Source: Verticillium longisporum (Eukaryota; Ascomycota; Sordariomycetes; Glomerellales; Plectosphaerellaceae). Taken from it: a DNA stretch of 64,000 bases. Both the position numbers and the translations under genes were made by a program. Positions 13,081 to 25,616 of the stretch are shown here, piece after piece; the first letter of the stretch is position 1, and each line of letters opens with the position of its first letter. A model generated the notes under the pieces. It searched no databases. It saw nothing but the letters and a program-made list of their open reading frames with translations, and had not been told where the DNA came from. The stretch is taken from assembly GCA_019188255.1 (NCBI GenBank), contig JAETXT010000001.1, positions 5,518,001 to 5,582,000 on the forward strand. The letters are read 5' to 3'.

Positions 13081-14735
13081 ATGGAGACTCTTTCAAAAGA
13101 AGGTCAATTATTCCTTGCTATCCAAGCTATGGACAATGACCCGAACCTAAGCGCCCGGAGTGCTGCGAGGATCTACACCGTCCCCTTAACGACGCTCCTC
13201 CGACGCCAGAAGGGCAAACCCTCCCGACGCGAAAGCCCGCCCAATTCTGCCAAATTAACAGTACTAGAAGAGAAAACTATTGTCGAATATATCCTTGACC
13301 TAGATGCGCGATCTTACCCTCCCCGGTTGGGTGAGGTCGGAGATATGGCGAATCGCCTGCTTGCCGACCGTGACGCGCCACGCGTCGGGAAGAACTGGGC
13401 CGCAAACTTCGTCAAACGGCAACCAGAGCTCCGGACGCGTTTCTTTCGCAAGTACGACTACAAGAGGGCCCAATGCGAAGATCCGGACGCGATAAACGCG
13501 TGGTTCCGCCTCGTGCATAACATGATCGCCAAGTACGGCATCCAAGAGGCTGACATGTACAACTTTGACGAGACCGGCTTCCAGATGGGCGTTATCGCCA
13601 ACGGAATGGTCGTGACCAGTTCGGAAAGACGGTCCAATGTGAAGATGAGGCAGCCAGGCAACCGGGAATGGGTTACGGTGATCCAGGGCGTTGGCGCGTT
13701 GGGTTTCTCCGTCCCGCCGTTCATCGTGGTTTCGGGCAAGTACCACCTCTCGAGCTGGTACCAGGACGACGCGATTTCTCGCGACTGGAGAATCGCAACA
13801 TCTCCAAACGGCTGGACGACGAATGATATTGGTCTGGAATGGATTCGGCATTTTGACAGGCATACAAAGTCCCGTACTTCGGGCGGTTATCGCCTACTGA
13901 TCCTGGATGGCCACGAAAGTCACCACTCGGTCGACTTCGAACTCTACTGCAAGGAGAACAACATCATCACACTCTGTATGCCTCCTCATTCGTCACATCT
14001 ACTCCAGCCTCTCGATGTTGGGTGTTTTGGCCCACTAAAGAAAGCATACGGTCGGCAAATCGAGGATAGGATGAGGGCGGGTACAACGCACATCAGCAAA
14101 GAGGACTTCTTCCCGGCGTTTTCGGCTGCATTTCAGCAAGCAATGACAGAAAAAACATCCAGGGAGGCTTTCGAGGAGCGGGGCTTGTCCCCCATAACCC
14201 GGAAACAGTCCTGTCAAAGCTGGATGTGAGGTTGAGGACGACGACGCCTCCGGGGACGTCCCACGGGGAGCGTGATTCTTGGGTCTCTAAGACGCCCACT
14301 AACCTGCTCGAGGCAGGTTCCCAGACTGACTTCATCAAAGGGCGAATCTCACGCCACCAGGGAAGCTCCCCAACGTCAATTTTAGATGCTGTTGACTATC
14401 TTGCGAAGGGGACGCGGGGTGTTATGCACCAGATCGCTCTTTTGAAGTCAGAGGTTATGATCCTTCGAGAGGAAAATGCTACACTAAGCCGACGCCGGAG
14501 GGCCAAAAAGCTACGTCTCCGGGAAGGAGGAAGCATGGCTGTAGGCGAGGGACAGGACAAGATTGCTCAGAAGGAAGTAGATATCCAGATAAAAGAGGAA
14601 ACGCTGCAGAACCCGGGTCCCGCGTCGTGGTCCCAGCCGAAGAAACGATGCTGTAGCGTATGCGGGAAGACCGGCCACAACGCGAGAACTTGTCAGGTAG
14701 CTATCTCATCGTCTGCAAAAGACGAGGAGGAGTGA
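13081..14735 (+). CDS. Fot1/pogo-type DDE transposase, frameshifted (copy C)
   Basis: Same product as copy B. The first frame (13081-14229) has the HTH and DDE regions. The second frame (about 14187-14735) has the C-terminal coiled-coil-like segment and CCHC knuckle. The break lies at about 14185-14190. Reading GGC TTG then stepping back one base gives GTC CCC CAT AAC CCG GAA, i.e. GLVPHNPE, the expected family sequence, so one base appears to be missing relative to an ancestral gene. The second frame has only a GTG where it opens, so it is not an independent eukaryotic gene. The leader from TIR to ATG is about 50 bp. Confidence 0.9.
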
Positions 14736-14792
14736 TTTTAATTGATTTACGGCGTTTGGGTTGAGGTTTTCCTCGGAATGTTTGTCGGGTCG

Positions 14793-14842
14793 GGGTGAAG
14801 TGAACCACTCGCATGGGTGAACCACTCGCTTGTGGATTACGT
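14793..14842. repeat. Terminal inverted repeat of copy C (3' end)
   Basis: Inverted partner of 12983-13032, differing at two positions, and ending at the TA dinucleotide 14843-14844. Confidence 0.9.
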
Positions 14843-14844
14843 TA

Positions 14845-17800
14845 GATATTTAGTAGTCTAATAAAATTTTAGTAGAACTAAGGTAAGGATTTCCGATTAA
14901 TAGTAAGTCGTAGGGATACGCTTATAAGGTATAGAGATATAATAAAGATAAGCGAGAATAGAGCTTATATAGAGATTATACTAATAAGAAACCGATAAAT
15001 CGGAAAATTGTATAATAACCTAAAATAGAGGAATAATATATATAAATAAACGAGCCTATATATATAATCCAAAACGAGTATATTATTAAAAACTATCTAC
15101 TTTATTTAATTAGGACGTTATATAATCGTTTATATCTTAGATTTCTAGTCTCTAGTTAAAATAAATAGCTTTCTATTTCGCTTATATATTAGCCCCGAAT
15201 TCCGATATAATTTTTTATTTATAAATAACTATTACTTTATTTCTAATTATATTATAAAGCTAGACTTCTATAGGAGCCTATTTAGCTATATAATATATAG
15301 TACTATTTCTAAGAGTAAAGTATATAAGATTTCTTATATTATAAACAATAGATTTATTAAGCTTAATAGCCTTCGGGGCTTTTTTCTCTATAGCTATAGT
15401 TCGACCGATACGCGCTTTATAGGACGAGATCGGGTAATGCCCGGCTTCGACTATAATAACGCTAGTAGGGAAAACTTAGTATTACGGACCCTTCTTTATT
15501 ATTATATTATAAGGCTTTATAGGGTATCGTTTATATATTTTCTTTAGTTTATAAGAAGCTAGAAGATTAGCTTATAGAGATATATTACTAAGAGTAGCTA
15601 TAGTTTTGCTAATTTCGAGTAGGCTATATAGGAGAGCGGTAGGCGTTATTATATTAAGGGTTAGCCTATTAACTTTTAGATTAATTATCGTTTACCCTGC
15701 TTCCTTAGCGAATAAGACCGCTTAATTAATTAAACGATAGCTATAGTCGGGGTTATCTAAAGACTATACGGAAATAACCTTAACGGATCCGATATATATT
15801 TATATAGCTTACTTATCCATTATAGTAGTTATTAGATTAAGGACTATAGGCCTCTCGCCTAGAGAGTGCAAAGTATTCTAAAGGCTTATAGCGTATAATC
15901 TAGACGTTATATAGAGTAAGTAGAAGGAGGGGCTATACTAAGAGGATAATAAATTATATAAAGTAGAAGGGAAAGCCTTTATATTTATAGATAGAATTCT
16001 ATGATAAATTAGCTACGCTCCCTTAGTTTATCCCTTAGCTAGTCGTAGCCGCTATATTACTATTCTTATTAATTTACGAGTAAGGGAGAACGACGGTAGA
16101 CCCCTAGCGCCTCGGGTAGTAATAGTCGGAGGCACGAATATAGTGCTTCGATTAACGTTAAAGGTAGCCTTCTCTAGATACTAAGACTAGTCTACGAGGA
16201 GTTCTAGAGGCCTTATAAAGAATTAATAGCGACTAAGTATAATATTAGTAAATATATATCTATATAAGAGTTATCTATATACTATAGAGCTCTTAGCCTA
16301 GGTTTAAGATCTTTATTATAGAGATATACTTAATAATGTACCTAATATATCCTATAATCCTAAGTTCTAACGATAACTATTATATAATTATAAGCCTTAA
16401 GAGGATATCGGAAGCTAGTATATAGAGCGGCCCCGACGATAGCCTATTTGCGATAGTATTAATTATAGGAGTTATAAGGGTTAGAGTCTTATAACTACTC
16501 TAGTAGCTTAAATAAAAGCTAAACTATAACGATATATATATTATAAAATAGAGAAAAGTCGTAGCTATAGAACGGTATAATCTTTATAATATTCTATAGA
16601 GCCGTTCTATAATAATAAGTATTTAAGTTCTCTTATACCCTATTAGCTAGAGCTTAAAATCCGACTCTACTTCCCCTATAGGTCTAGAGGTAGTCTAAGC
16701 GCCTTATCTACGCATAGCTATTAAGGGTTAGTCTATTATATATAGAGGGCACCCCCCGGACCTATTTTTTAGGTTTTTAGATCTTAATAATTATCTAATT
16801 CTAATTATACTCGTAAGTCCCCCTTATATAGTAATTCCTATCTAATTTATATATTCTTAATTATTAGGAATAGATACCTTCTAAGATACGCTTTACTCTT
16901 ATTAGGATTAATTTAAGTATTTCTCTTAATTAATTATAACCTTCTTCTTAATTACCCCTCTATCTTCCTATCTTTAATCTGAACGAAAAATATACTATTT
17001 TATAGCTCTCGTTAAGGGCTATAAGAATCTTTAATCCATTTCTCGACCCGATATCTCCTCCTAGAGATATAGCTACTTTTATCTCTCCGTTCCTCTTATC
17101 TATTATTATCTCTTTATTCTATAATTAAGCTATACCCTTAGTCGTTGCCTAATACCTCCTATATTTATATAATATATATTATTATTAATTATAGCTTAAA
17201 ACTTGTAATAATAGGGATTAAAGAAGAATAGAGAGCTTAGTATATCTTAAAAGAATAATAAAGTAGATCCTCTAGTACTACGCCCGCTATAGAAGACTAG
17301 TTAACCCGACTCCTATATAATTATCGGTGGCGATAATAGTAGGCCTCAATTATACCTTATACCTTAGTATGCTCTTAAGAGGTAAGATATAAGGGGGGGT
17401 CCTTACTATATACGAGTTCTCTTATTCCTCTTATTATATACCTCCTACGCTATAGTTCTATAATTCGATAGATTTATCGGTCACGCCCTTACTCGATTAC
17501 TCGGCCCGCTATATAAACTACCTCTATCGAATAATGAGCAGTATTTACCTATAATCCCTACGATTACTTAGTATTTATTAATTAGCGATATAAGTATCGA
17601 ACCCGTCTAATAATACAGAATCTACTATATTATACTTATCGTTATAAACTTAAGGTAAGGTAGAGAATATATTAAGTATAAATATCTCCGGAAACGGGTA
17701 GATTCGAAGCTATAAGTAGTTAGTTAGGTACGACCTATTTCGGAAGTAGCTTATCTTACGATCTCGTCCTTTATAGGCGGAAATGATACTTAATCTAGCT

Positions 17801-20800
17801 CGCTCGTAAAGACCTATATATAGCGATTAAATTCGATAAAGGTATATATACCTTAGCTTAATAATCTTATAATAGATTATACGCCCTATATAAGAATATC
17901 TTATAGTGCTTAGAAAACTTAGTAGCTATATACTTCCGACTTTTGCGGATCTCCTCTAGGTCGTATAGCTTTAGAGGGAGCGGAGTTATCTATTAACGTT
18001 TCGATATATTATTAAAGCGAATACGACTATAACTTCGTAGAGTAGCTTATTTATTATACGAAAACTATTACTTCTTTCGTAGATATCCTACTTTATATTA
18101 TATATTATATATAAATATAGATATCGGACCTAATTGCCTATTACCGGAAGTTATTTTATATAAGGGGAGTTAAGTATAGGACCCCGCTTCGTATTCAGCT
18201 TTTAAGCATTCGTATATTCGATTTTAAATTTAGTAAAAAGGTACTATAGATAGTATCTTTTATAATAGCGCTATTAGTATTATACCTATATACTCTTCTT
18301 CCCTATATCTATCCCGCCTAGCTTAGCTACTTTAGGCTCTTTATTAGGCTTCCTATTCCCTATCTAGCCCTTATAATTATATACTTCCTAAGTATATTCG
18401 CGCTAGTACTTAATCCCTTTAATCTAAACTTCTACCCCTGCATTTTTATATTCTAGGCAAGGAAAAGGCTTATCGAAGAGGCCTTAATATAGGTACGCTA
18501 AGTTTATATACCTTGAAAACCTATTACTAGTAGCGAACTATCCTTAGTAAAGCTTATATTCCGCTTTCTAGGATAATCTAATATAGCGAGATCGCCCTAA
18601 GCTAGCTAATAATAATTTCTTAGGGCGATATAGTATATTATATTTCCTATAATATCTTATAATATAGATAATCTATTCGAATAGCCTATTAATAATAATT
18701 TCTTTCTTATCTTATAATAAGTATTTAGGGTAATAGAATAGTATTAAAAATATATCTCTATAGATATTTACTATATATCTATTTAGAGTATATCTATTAC
18801 TTAGTAGTTTATAATTAAATAGATATAAATATTTAGTAACTATGTTAACTTCTATATATCCTTTCTCTATTACTAATAGTAGCTTAATCGTTAATAGCTA
18901 TAAGAAAAGCTCTTTATCTACTTCTTTATTAATATTATAACTCGTAAGTATTATCGTCGTAATACTTTCGACGTACTTAACCTCTAAGAATCTATTAGAG
19001 AGGAAAGCGATAAGGAGATTAATATATTTTATTATAGCTAGTATATCGATTCCCGAATATCGTACTATATAGTAGCTAATAATCGTTATAGCTATTAAAC
19101 TAATCGTATAGCGTCTAGCTTTCGGACGTATCGTTCTATTAATAAGGTACTCTATTAAACGTCCCTAGCCCCTTAACTTATCGGCCTTAAGAAAGTATTC
19201 CTTATAATATTATATAACTTAGAGTTTCGATAATATCGCTATAATATAGCTCTGCTAAGATATATTCCTCTATATATTCTCTTTATTAGCTACTATTATC
19301 TATAAGATCTTAGTAAATTATTTATCGAGTTCTTATATATCCCTCTATTAATTCTACTTTATATAATCCTCTAGATATAGGTCTATAAGCGTATTATTAT
19401 TATATATAAGTAGGGATTATTGAAGAGTTTCGAAAAGAAGCTTATTATCTCCTATAATAGTAGAAAAGGCGATAATAGCTAGGTTCTCTTTTATATAAAC
19501 TAGCTAATAGCGTTTTCGGAATATAGCCTCTATATTCGAGATAATTTAACTACGTACTATAGACGTTAAGGATCTTAACTATATTTAGCTTAACCTTCTT
19601 AGTAGTTATTATAGGGCGTTATATATCTTACTATCTACTCGTCTCGCTATGCCTATAAATAAGGAGTAGGGGCGATCTATTCTTTAATAGCCTAGTATAA
19701 GCAGAGTACGCTACTATATTTAATAGTACTTTTAGGGCGATATCTCGAATATAGAGCGTTCTAGTATAGATTTATCCTATAATAGTAGTATAAGATATTA
19801 TCCTTATAGATTTAGTACTAATAATATCTCGAGAGCGGAGCTATACTTTCCGCTAAATACTTCATCCTTTAGAGCCTTACTAATAATTAAGCTTATAAGG
19901 TTAGTAAGAAAGTAAAATATAAATATTATATTAAATAATAATCTAATAAAATTATAAGTTAATAGGATATAAGTACTATTTCTATATAAAGCGGCCTAAC
20001 TTATAATCTTATTATCTATTACCTCATTATATTACTATTTATTATATAATATAATAAGCATAGCTATTAATCGTAGATAAGCTTTATAGGAAGGATCCTA
20101 TACTAGATCTAGTCTAACTTAGCTATATAGAAAGCGCAATAATATCCCCTAACGAAAGCCTCCGATAGCTATTATTAGAACTATAAAGTAGAAGGTAATA
20201 TATTTAGATATAATATGGAGGATATTATCTACCTATCGCTATAATATTATTAAAATTAATAAGATATCTTTCTTAGTTATCTCTACTTTCTCGAATATTT
20301 AATCGTATTATAATCCTAGCGAGTCTATTAATCCTTCCCGGATCTATTAGCGAACTCTAACCTTAATAAATATAGTATAAAGCGCTATAGATAGCACCTT
20401 AGCGATTCACTGGACTAATTTTAGATATTAGTCCTATATAACGCTCTAATACCGATAGCGTATAGTATACTAACTCCTTTAGATTAGTTCTCCTTTTTAC
20501 TTATAGAATATAATCGTTGATATACTTTACTAAGCCCTTCTAAACTTCTAAGATTATCTTAATATAAGTTATAATCCTTATAAGCTTATATTCTTCTAGT
20601 CCTAAATTAACCTATTTCTTTAATAAGGTAATAATATAATCTTAAAGAAAGGCCTAATAGTATCCTATTAATTCGGGGGTTTTATTATAGAGCCGAAGCT
20701 AGATATTATCTAGGTCTAAGCCTAATATATTACGGAAATAGCTATAGATTAGCTTAGTATTTACTTATAGTCTTTAGAGTATTTAAAGCGAACTTACTTT

Positions 20801-21190
20801 TATTACTTTTAATATAAGCTCTATTTTTACTTCCTTATAACGTTAGTAATTAATGCCCTATTAGCGATCGGCTATACCTAGAACTAGGCTAAGGCTTTAC
20901 GGGCTTTTCGCTATCTAATATAGTTATAGTTACGGGGACCGATAATCTTAGATCTTAAATACTCGAATAATAGTATTATATTAAGATATCCCTCCCTATT
21001 AAGGGAGGATATAGGGGTTCTTTATATATATTATAATCCCTAATTATATAATTAGGATTAATAAAGGCTAGTTATTATAGTTCTATGATTACTATACTAT
21101 AATTATCTAGTAATAATTATAGGAAAGTAATCCCTATCGGTGATTATAGGACCGTGATTACCGATTTACGGTTACGTAATAAGATCTACC
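14845..21190. repeat. AT-rich RIP-mutated repeat DNA, mostly unidentified
   Basis: About 6.3 kb of TpA-rich, CpA-poor DNA without usable open frames. Composition returns to normal rather sharply at about 21.19-21.24 kb. Apart from the possible transposase relic at 15.06-15.44 kb, I recognised no domain. It may be several overlapping RIPped elements, and may continue the block at 8995-12980, since copy C interrupts it. Confidence 0.6.
15060..15440 (-). pseudogene. Possible Tc1/mariner-like transposase relic (RIPped)
   Basis: One minus-strand frame runs more than 60 codons without a stop from the 15440 side, which is unusual in this AT-rich DNA. It contains APKAIKLNKSIVYNIRN, which resembles the 'KSTVYN' recognition helix of Tc1/mariner helix-turn-helix domains, and further on KIISEFG. 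Later stops are TAG or TAA and could derive from Trp or Gln codons. I saw no DDE triad, so this assignment is tentative. Confidence 0.3.
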
Positions 21191-21800
21191 TAGTTACCTA
21201 TCCACTATACCTACTAGAAAGTGATTCCTTGTGGAATGGGCGCCCATTTTGGCAGGCAAATATCGCCATTTTGGGTGGTCTCCCCACGACCAAAGAAGGC
21301 TCCACAATGAGTCAGCAGAGAGACCGCTTTCCCAAAATGGCCTTTGTCTTTACCGCTTTCCAGATTGATTTCTTGAATTTTGGCCCATTGTTTGACACTT
21401 TCCCAATCGATCCAGGTCCCTGGACTTGTCCTTCAGTCACCGCTTACCGAATTGAGCTATATCCCAAAACCTGGCCCTGACTGACAGTTCACCATCCGTT
21501 TCGCGTTGAACGGTCGGATGTTCTGCTCAGCCTCCGTATTGCTGATATTCCTAATTTGCGGCCCTGTTCCTTTGCTTAGTGTCGTCTTGTATGGCGAGAT
21601 GTCGGTTCCATTGAGGGCCTTACCGGCGGCCCCTGGGCTGGTCGTGACTGCTCTCCTCCATCTCTTCCTGGAACTCATTTTAGGGATATCGGACCTTCGC
21701 TGCTCTACTTCCCATCTCTGCCTTTTTCTTCCCTTCTGTTCCGTTCCCACTTGCCCTTGACCTCAATATCAGCGACCTCTAAGCACTACGTAGCTTCACA

Positions 21801-24412
21801 ATGGCCCCAGCCTCCAAGGTCCCCAGAAGGGCCATGCAGCGACGAAATGTCCGCCGGAAAAAAGCTTTAGCGGGAAGTGTAGCCTCAATCGTCCAGGCTC
21901 CGTCTATACCAATAAAACAACCAATGCCCCGAACCCATCACGATGATGCCGATACTAACAATCGGTTCTCCGACTCTTCATCCGACTATGAAATTGACAC
22001 CGATGGGGAATATGACGGGGCCTCCGGTACAATCCCAGTGGGGACTCGTGCAATTGACTCTGTCAAGGGCAGGTCAAACTCCTCTGTCTCAATCGACCTT
22101 TCCAGCTCGGAATACTCAAACTCCGACTCAGATTCGGCCATGGATTCGGAGTCTGACACTGAGAGCTTTGCGGAGTCCGGATACTGCTCTGCTGAGGAAA
22201 ATCCGGATGATGAAGCTGACTATTTGCGCAAACTTATCGCCCAGTACGAGGAGGAGGGCCCTACCATGGCGAACCATGGTGAGAATACCAAGAAAATGAC
22301 CCGCCCGGAGCACAATAGGTGGAACGAGAACGTACATGGTCCTCTTTTCCCTTGTGGACTCGACTCTAACTGCGTTTAGATTTTGCCGAGCTGCCAAACT
22401 GCACTCAGAAGAATCTATGAAGGCATGTAAGGCCTCGATTTTCAAAGGCTACTTGCATTGGAGAGTTAAGAACTCTAGAATCAAGAAAGAGTCTTCTATC
22501 ATGACATACTGGAACGTTCTCAGCATGGTCTACGCAGAAAAGACAAGCCGTTATATGGATGGCGGGGTTCTTTTCGACATTGGCAATGTTGTTCTCCCCA
22601 TTCATCGCCGGACTTGTTAGAGGTGCTAACATAGACGTCAGTGGATTCATACTACTCTCACGCCCGGATTCGGATTGGATACATCCAAGAAAGTAAAGTC
22701 CGGTCTCTACGTCGAGGATCTTGATCTTATTCTTCACCATCATTACGTCCGCGACGAAGAGGTATATGCCCATGAGAGATTGCGTGTACAGCTCGCACTG
22801 ATTCTCATTGTTGCGGGTGCCACTGCCACCAGACCCGACGCACTCATCGGCAAGGTGTTGTACAAACACATTGAGTTCCAGCTATTCCCTCCTGCTGCTG
22901 AGGGGGAACGTCCACGCCTTGGACTGGTTTGGAACTTGGAGCACATCAAGAGGTTAGCAGGCACATCGGAGAAGAAGGTGTTTGGCTTTCACGAAGAGGA
23001 TACCTTGTTGCACGATCCAGTACTCCACACGTTGTCGTTGGGGTTGGCAGATGATGCATTCCTGAGCGGGTTTTGCAACCCCAGCAAATATACGATCTCG
23101 TCGTGCCGCCACAATCAGACCGACTTCGGCTCATGTGGAAGGAGGCTTGGAGAGAGAGGCCCATATTCCGCGACACCGATGGCCTTCAGGTGGCTCTCGA
23201 CAAGGCTCTCACTTATTGCAAAACGCGTGGTGATTTGATCCGGCTCGGTCGGGCCTTGGGATATGCTAAGAAGCTCGAATTCTACGATCTTCGTCGTGGG
23301 TCTGGCGCGAAGCTGAACGGTAAGGCTATACTGTAACGTATTTGGAGCTTTACTGACAGCATGCAGAGGCGCTCACCCCTGAGGAGCGGAACAAGACCAT
23401 GGGACACCGGCTCGGGGACTCGTCAACATACGTGCGATATTACATGAGCGATTTCATCAGCGCCGACACCCAGTCCATCGTCTTTGGCAGCGATCTCCAA
23501 ACAGACCTAATCCACCTGATGGGACGGCTTCAACGTCATGGTGATGCACCCACAAAACTGACCGACGAGCAGAGGCTTGCTATCCATAAAGATCCGAAGC
23601 TAGCGAGGTATTGCCAGAAACGACGCCGAGCCATGGAAAAGTTCAAACATGAAGGCTACAGTTCGTACGCAGCTGCGAAGGACACTCAAGCAGGGAAGCA
23701 ATACAACAACTATCGGAAGAAAGCTGAGAGTCTAAGAAAGACACTGATCAACCGTCGACTTGACCAAGCCATCAAAGACTTCCACGACACAATTCATGCT
23801 GAAGAGGTGGACCGACAATTGCAAGGAACCAAGCCAGATGCCGAGCTGTTGGCGCCTTCAACTATCAAATACGAGCTGCAGGAGAGAGCTGAAGTGGCGC
23901 GCTTGTTCTCCCAAGCCGCGGATGTGACGAACAGAGAAGAGCTCCATCAACTGCGATTGAGGCTCATTTTGGCCCTTTCTCAGCTCTCCAAACGACGTGA
24001 GAGTCCATGCCGCCGCCGTGCACAGAGCGGTTCTGTGAAAACTACCTCACAGATGTCGAAACTGTGCAAGAAGTCTCAGCTCAACACTCCTTCGCAGACT
24101 GAGTTGGGGTCTGGACGCGATATCTGCACAGGGTCCACGAACTCGACAACGCTGGGTCAGCCTGAAGCTCTACTGGTGTGTCCCTTCTGTAAGTGGGAAG
24201 ATTCAGAAGTCGGGACAAGTCAGCGGGAGAAGACATGGCGTATCGACAGCCTGGCTAGGCACATACGATGTTTACATCTTCATAGTCGGGAAATGCCTTT
24301 CCTGTGCCCTTATGGAGGGTGCCAGGCAATCCTTGGGACCCCGGAACATTTTATGAGTCACACGGCACGGGAGCATGGCGTTCACCTGTCAGCATCAGTC
24401 ATTCTGGAATGA
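21801..24412 (+). CDS. DUF3435 tyrosine recombinase (Starship captain family), one frameshift
   Basis: The family catalyses integration of Starship giant transposons. Proposed exons are 21801-22318, 22380-22587, 22642-23319 and 23367-24412. Introns end in TTTAG, GTCAG and GCAG and have CTAAC/CTGAC branch points. The N-terminus is basic, then Ser/Asp/Glu-rich. The DUF3435 domain follows: YLHWRVKNSRIKKES, DTSKK..GLYVEDL, ATRPDALIG (box-I Arg), EFYDLRRGSGAKLN (second Arg), TMGHR (His) and YVRYYMS (Tyr nucleophile). The C-terminus has C2H2-like pairs (CPFC...H...H, CPYGGC...H...H). The frame breaks at the C-run 23079-23082: before it FLSGFCNP, after it QIYDLVVPPQSD one frame away, so one base seems missing. 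This is either inactivation or a homopolymer sequencing error. The first donor (GTGGAA at 22319) is weak, but it gives the only frame that matches the family. Confidence 0.85.
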
Positions 24413-24682
24413 TTTCAATCAATAGAGATATCTGTCAGTGCCTGACATATCGGTGTACATGCGATGCTGAGGGTGAAGTTTCTTGGCCAACACCGCAAGC
24501 CATCCATGGTGCCCGGTCTGAGCCCTTTCTTTGGCAGCGTTTACGACTTCATCATTGACTTGGTTCAGTTGAAGTGAAGGATTGTTTCGACATTCCCTCG
24601 ACATGCAATCTCTATGGGCCGTGCTGGGGCGGTGTGCCATTAAAGATCAACAAACAAAAGTTTCTTGACATTCTTCGTCTTT

Positions 24683-25616
24683 TCAGTCGGCAGGGCGACG
24701 GTTAAGGAGCTCCGATCCGTCCAAAGATGCAGCCGCACTCTGAGTCCACCACTTCCGCACAGCTTCCGTAAGTCGGTTTATCCACGTCCACGCCTCTGTA
24801 AACCCATCCTGAAGGGCATAGGCTGCCGAAACAATCTGATCTGTCAGCTTGACTCACATGAGTGTTCGATAGACTTACGGATGCTGTGGCGGTCTTGGAG
24901 GGGTGGTTATTCTCCCAGGCGTTGATTTCGACCAAAATCAAGGCACATGCCAATGGTATGGCAACAGCCGAAACCATCTGGATCGAAAGATGGCCTGTCA
25001 ACTTGAAAATTCCTGGTGTGTTGCGAAGGGTGTTACCGCCTGGTCTCCCTTCAGTGCCCCTCGCTTCCAATATGAATATCGTCCATTGAGAGACCATAAA
25101 AAAGGAACAGGCCAGCACCGGTGACCAACATGAAGCTGCCAAGAGTCTGGTTCTTTCCCAGCAGCAGAAAGCCCAGGAGTGATACGAAGAAGCAAAGGAG
25201 CAAAACACAGGATAGAACGAGTGGATGGAAAGCCCGCTGACCCGAATACCATAGACCGCCAATCCAAAAGCACTGGTACTGTCAGTTATAGATATTTTCG
25301 CGGATAGTGGTACCTTAACCTGTCCCGTCATGCTGAGAAGCACCACCGATCCAAATGCAATCGACGGTTGTGACCTTTGGTTAACTTCGGCAACCACTCC
25401 AAACGCAAGAGCAATGGATAATAAAAGGATGGCATGAATTGAGGCAATCAGCAGGAAACTGTAATGATATGTCATACTCAGAGTCCGTGAAGGACCTAGA
25501 GGCTGAGGTCCCTTTCCATAGATGTAAAAGAGAGAACATAAACGAAGAGCGGAAGCCCCAACGCTGGTCCAACAGGAAATGCGGAGAAGAATATGAAACT
25601 GGCCTTCGAAGTTCAT
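24683..25616 (-). CDS. Putative multi-exon membrane protein, unrecognised
   Basis: The minus strand from ATG 25616-25614 reads MNFEGQFHILLRIS, then hydrophobic segments (FLLIASIHAILLLSIALAFGV). A 41-bp intron fits at 25279-25319 (GTTAAG...CTGACAG). The next exon continues in frame with YQCFWIGGLWYSG and two more membrane segments (LVLSCVLLLCFFVSLLGFLLL; SFMLVTGAGLFLF). Two further exons are likely, one with VAIPLACALILVEINAWENN and one with QDGFTEAWTWINRL ending at a TGA at 24683-24685. Exact later splice sites are uncertain. The alternating hydrophobic segments loosely recall the N-terminal TMD0 of ABC-C transporters, but no nucleotide-binding domain follows and I do not assign a family. Confidence 0.4.

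Larger units (their letters stand above)
12983..14842 (+). mobile_element. Fot1/pogo DNA transposon, copy C (complete)
   Basis: A 1,860-bp element flanked by TA at 12981-12982 and 14843-14844. The sequence is apparently identical to copy B but inverted, so the two transposases diverge from each other across 3,990 bp. The terminal inverted repeats are 12983-13032 and 14793-14842. It shows no RIP although it is multicopy and longer than the size that normally triggers RIP. Confidence 0.95.

Noticed and set aside
12980..13082. CRISPR-like direct repeats (GCGAGTGGTTCAC twice)
   Set aside because: They are internal repeats of transposon terminal inverted repeats; only two units per end, and the organism is a fungus.
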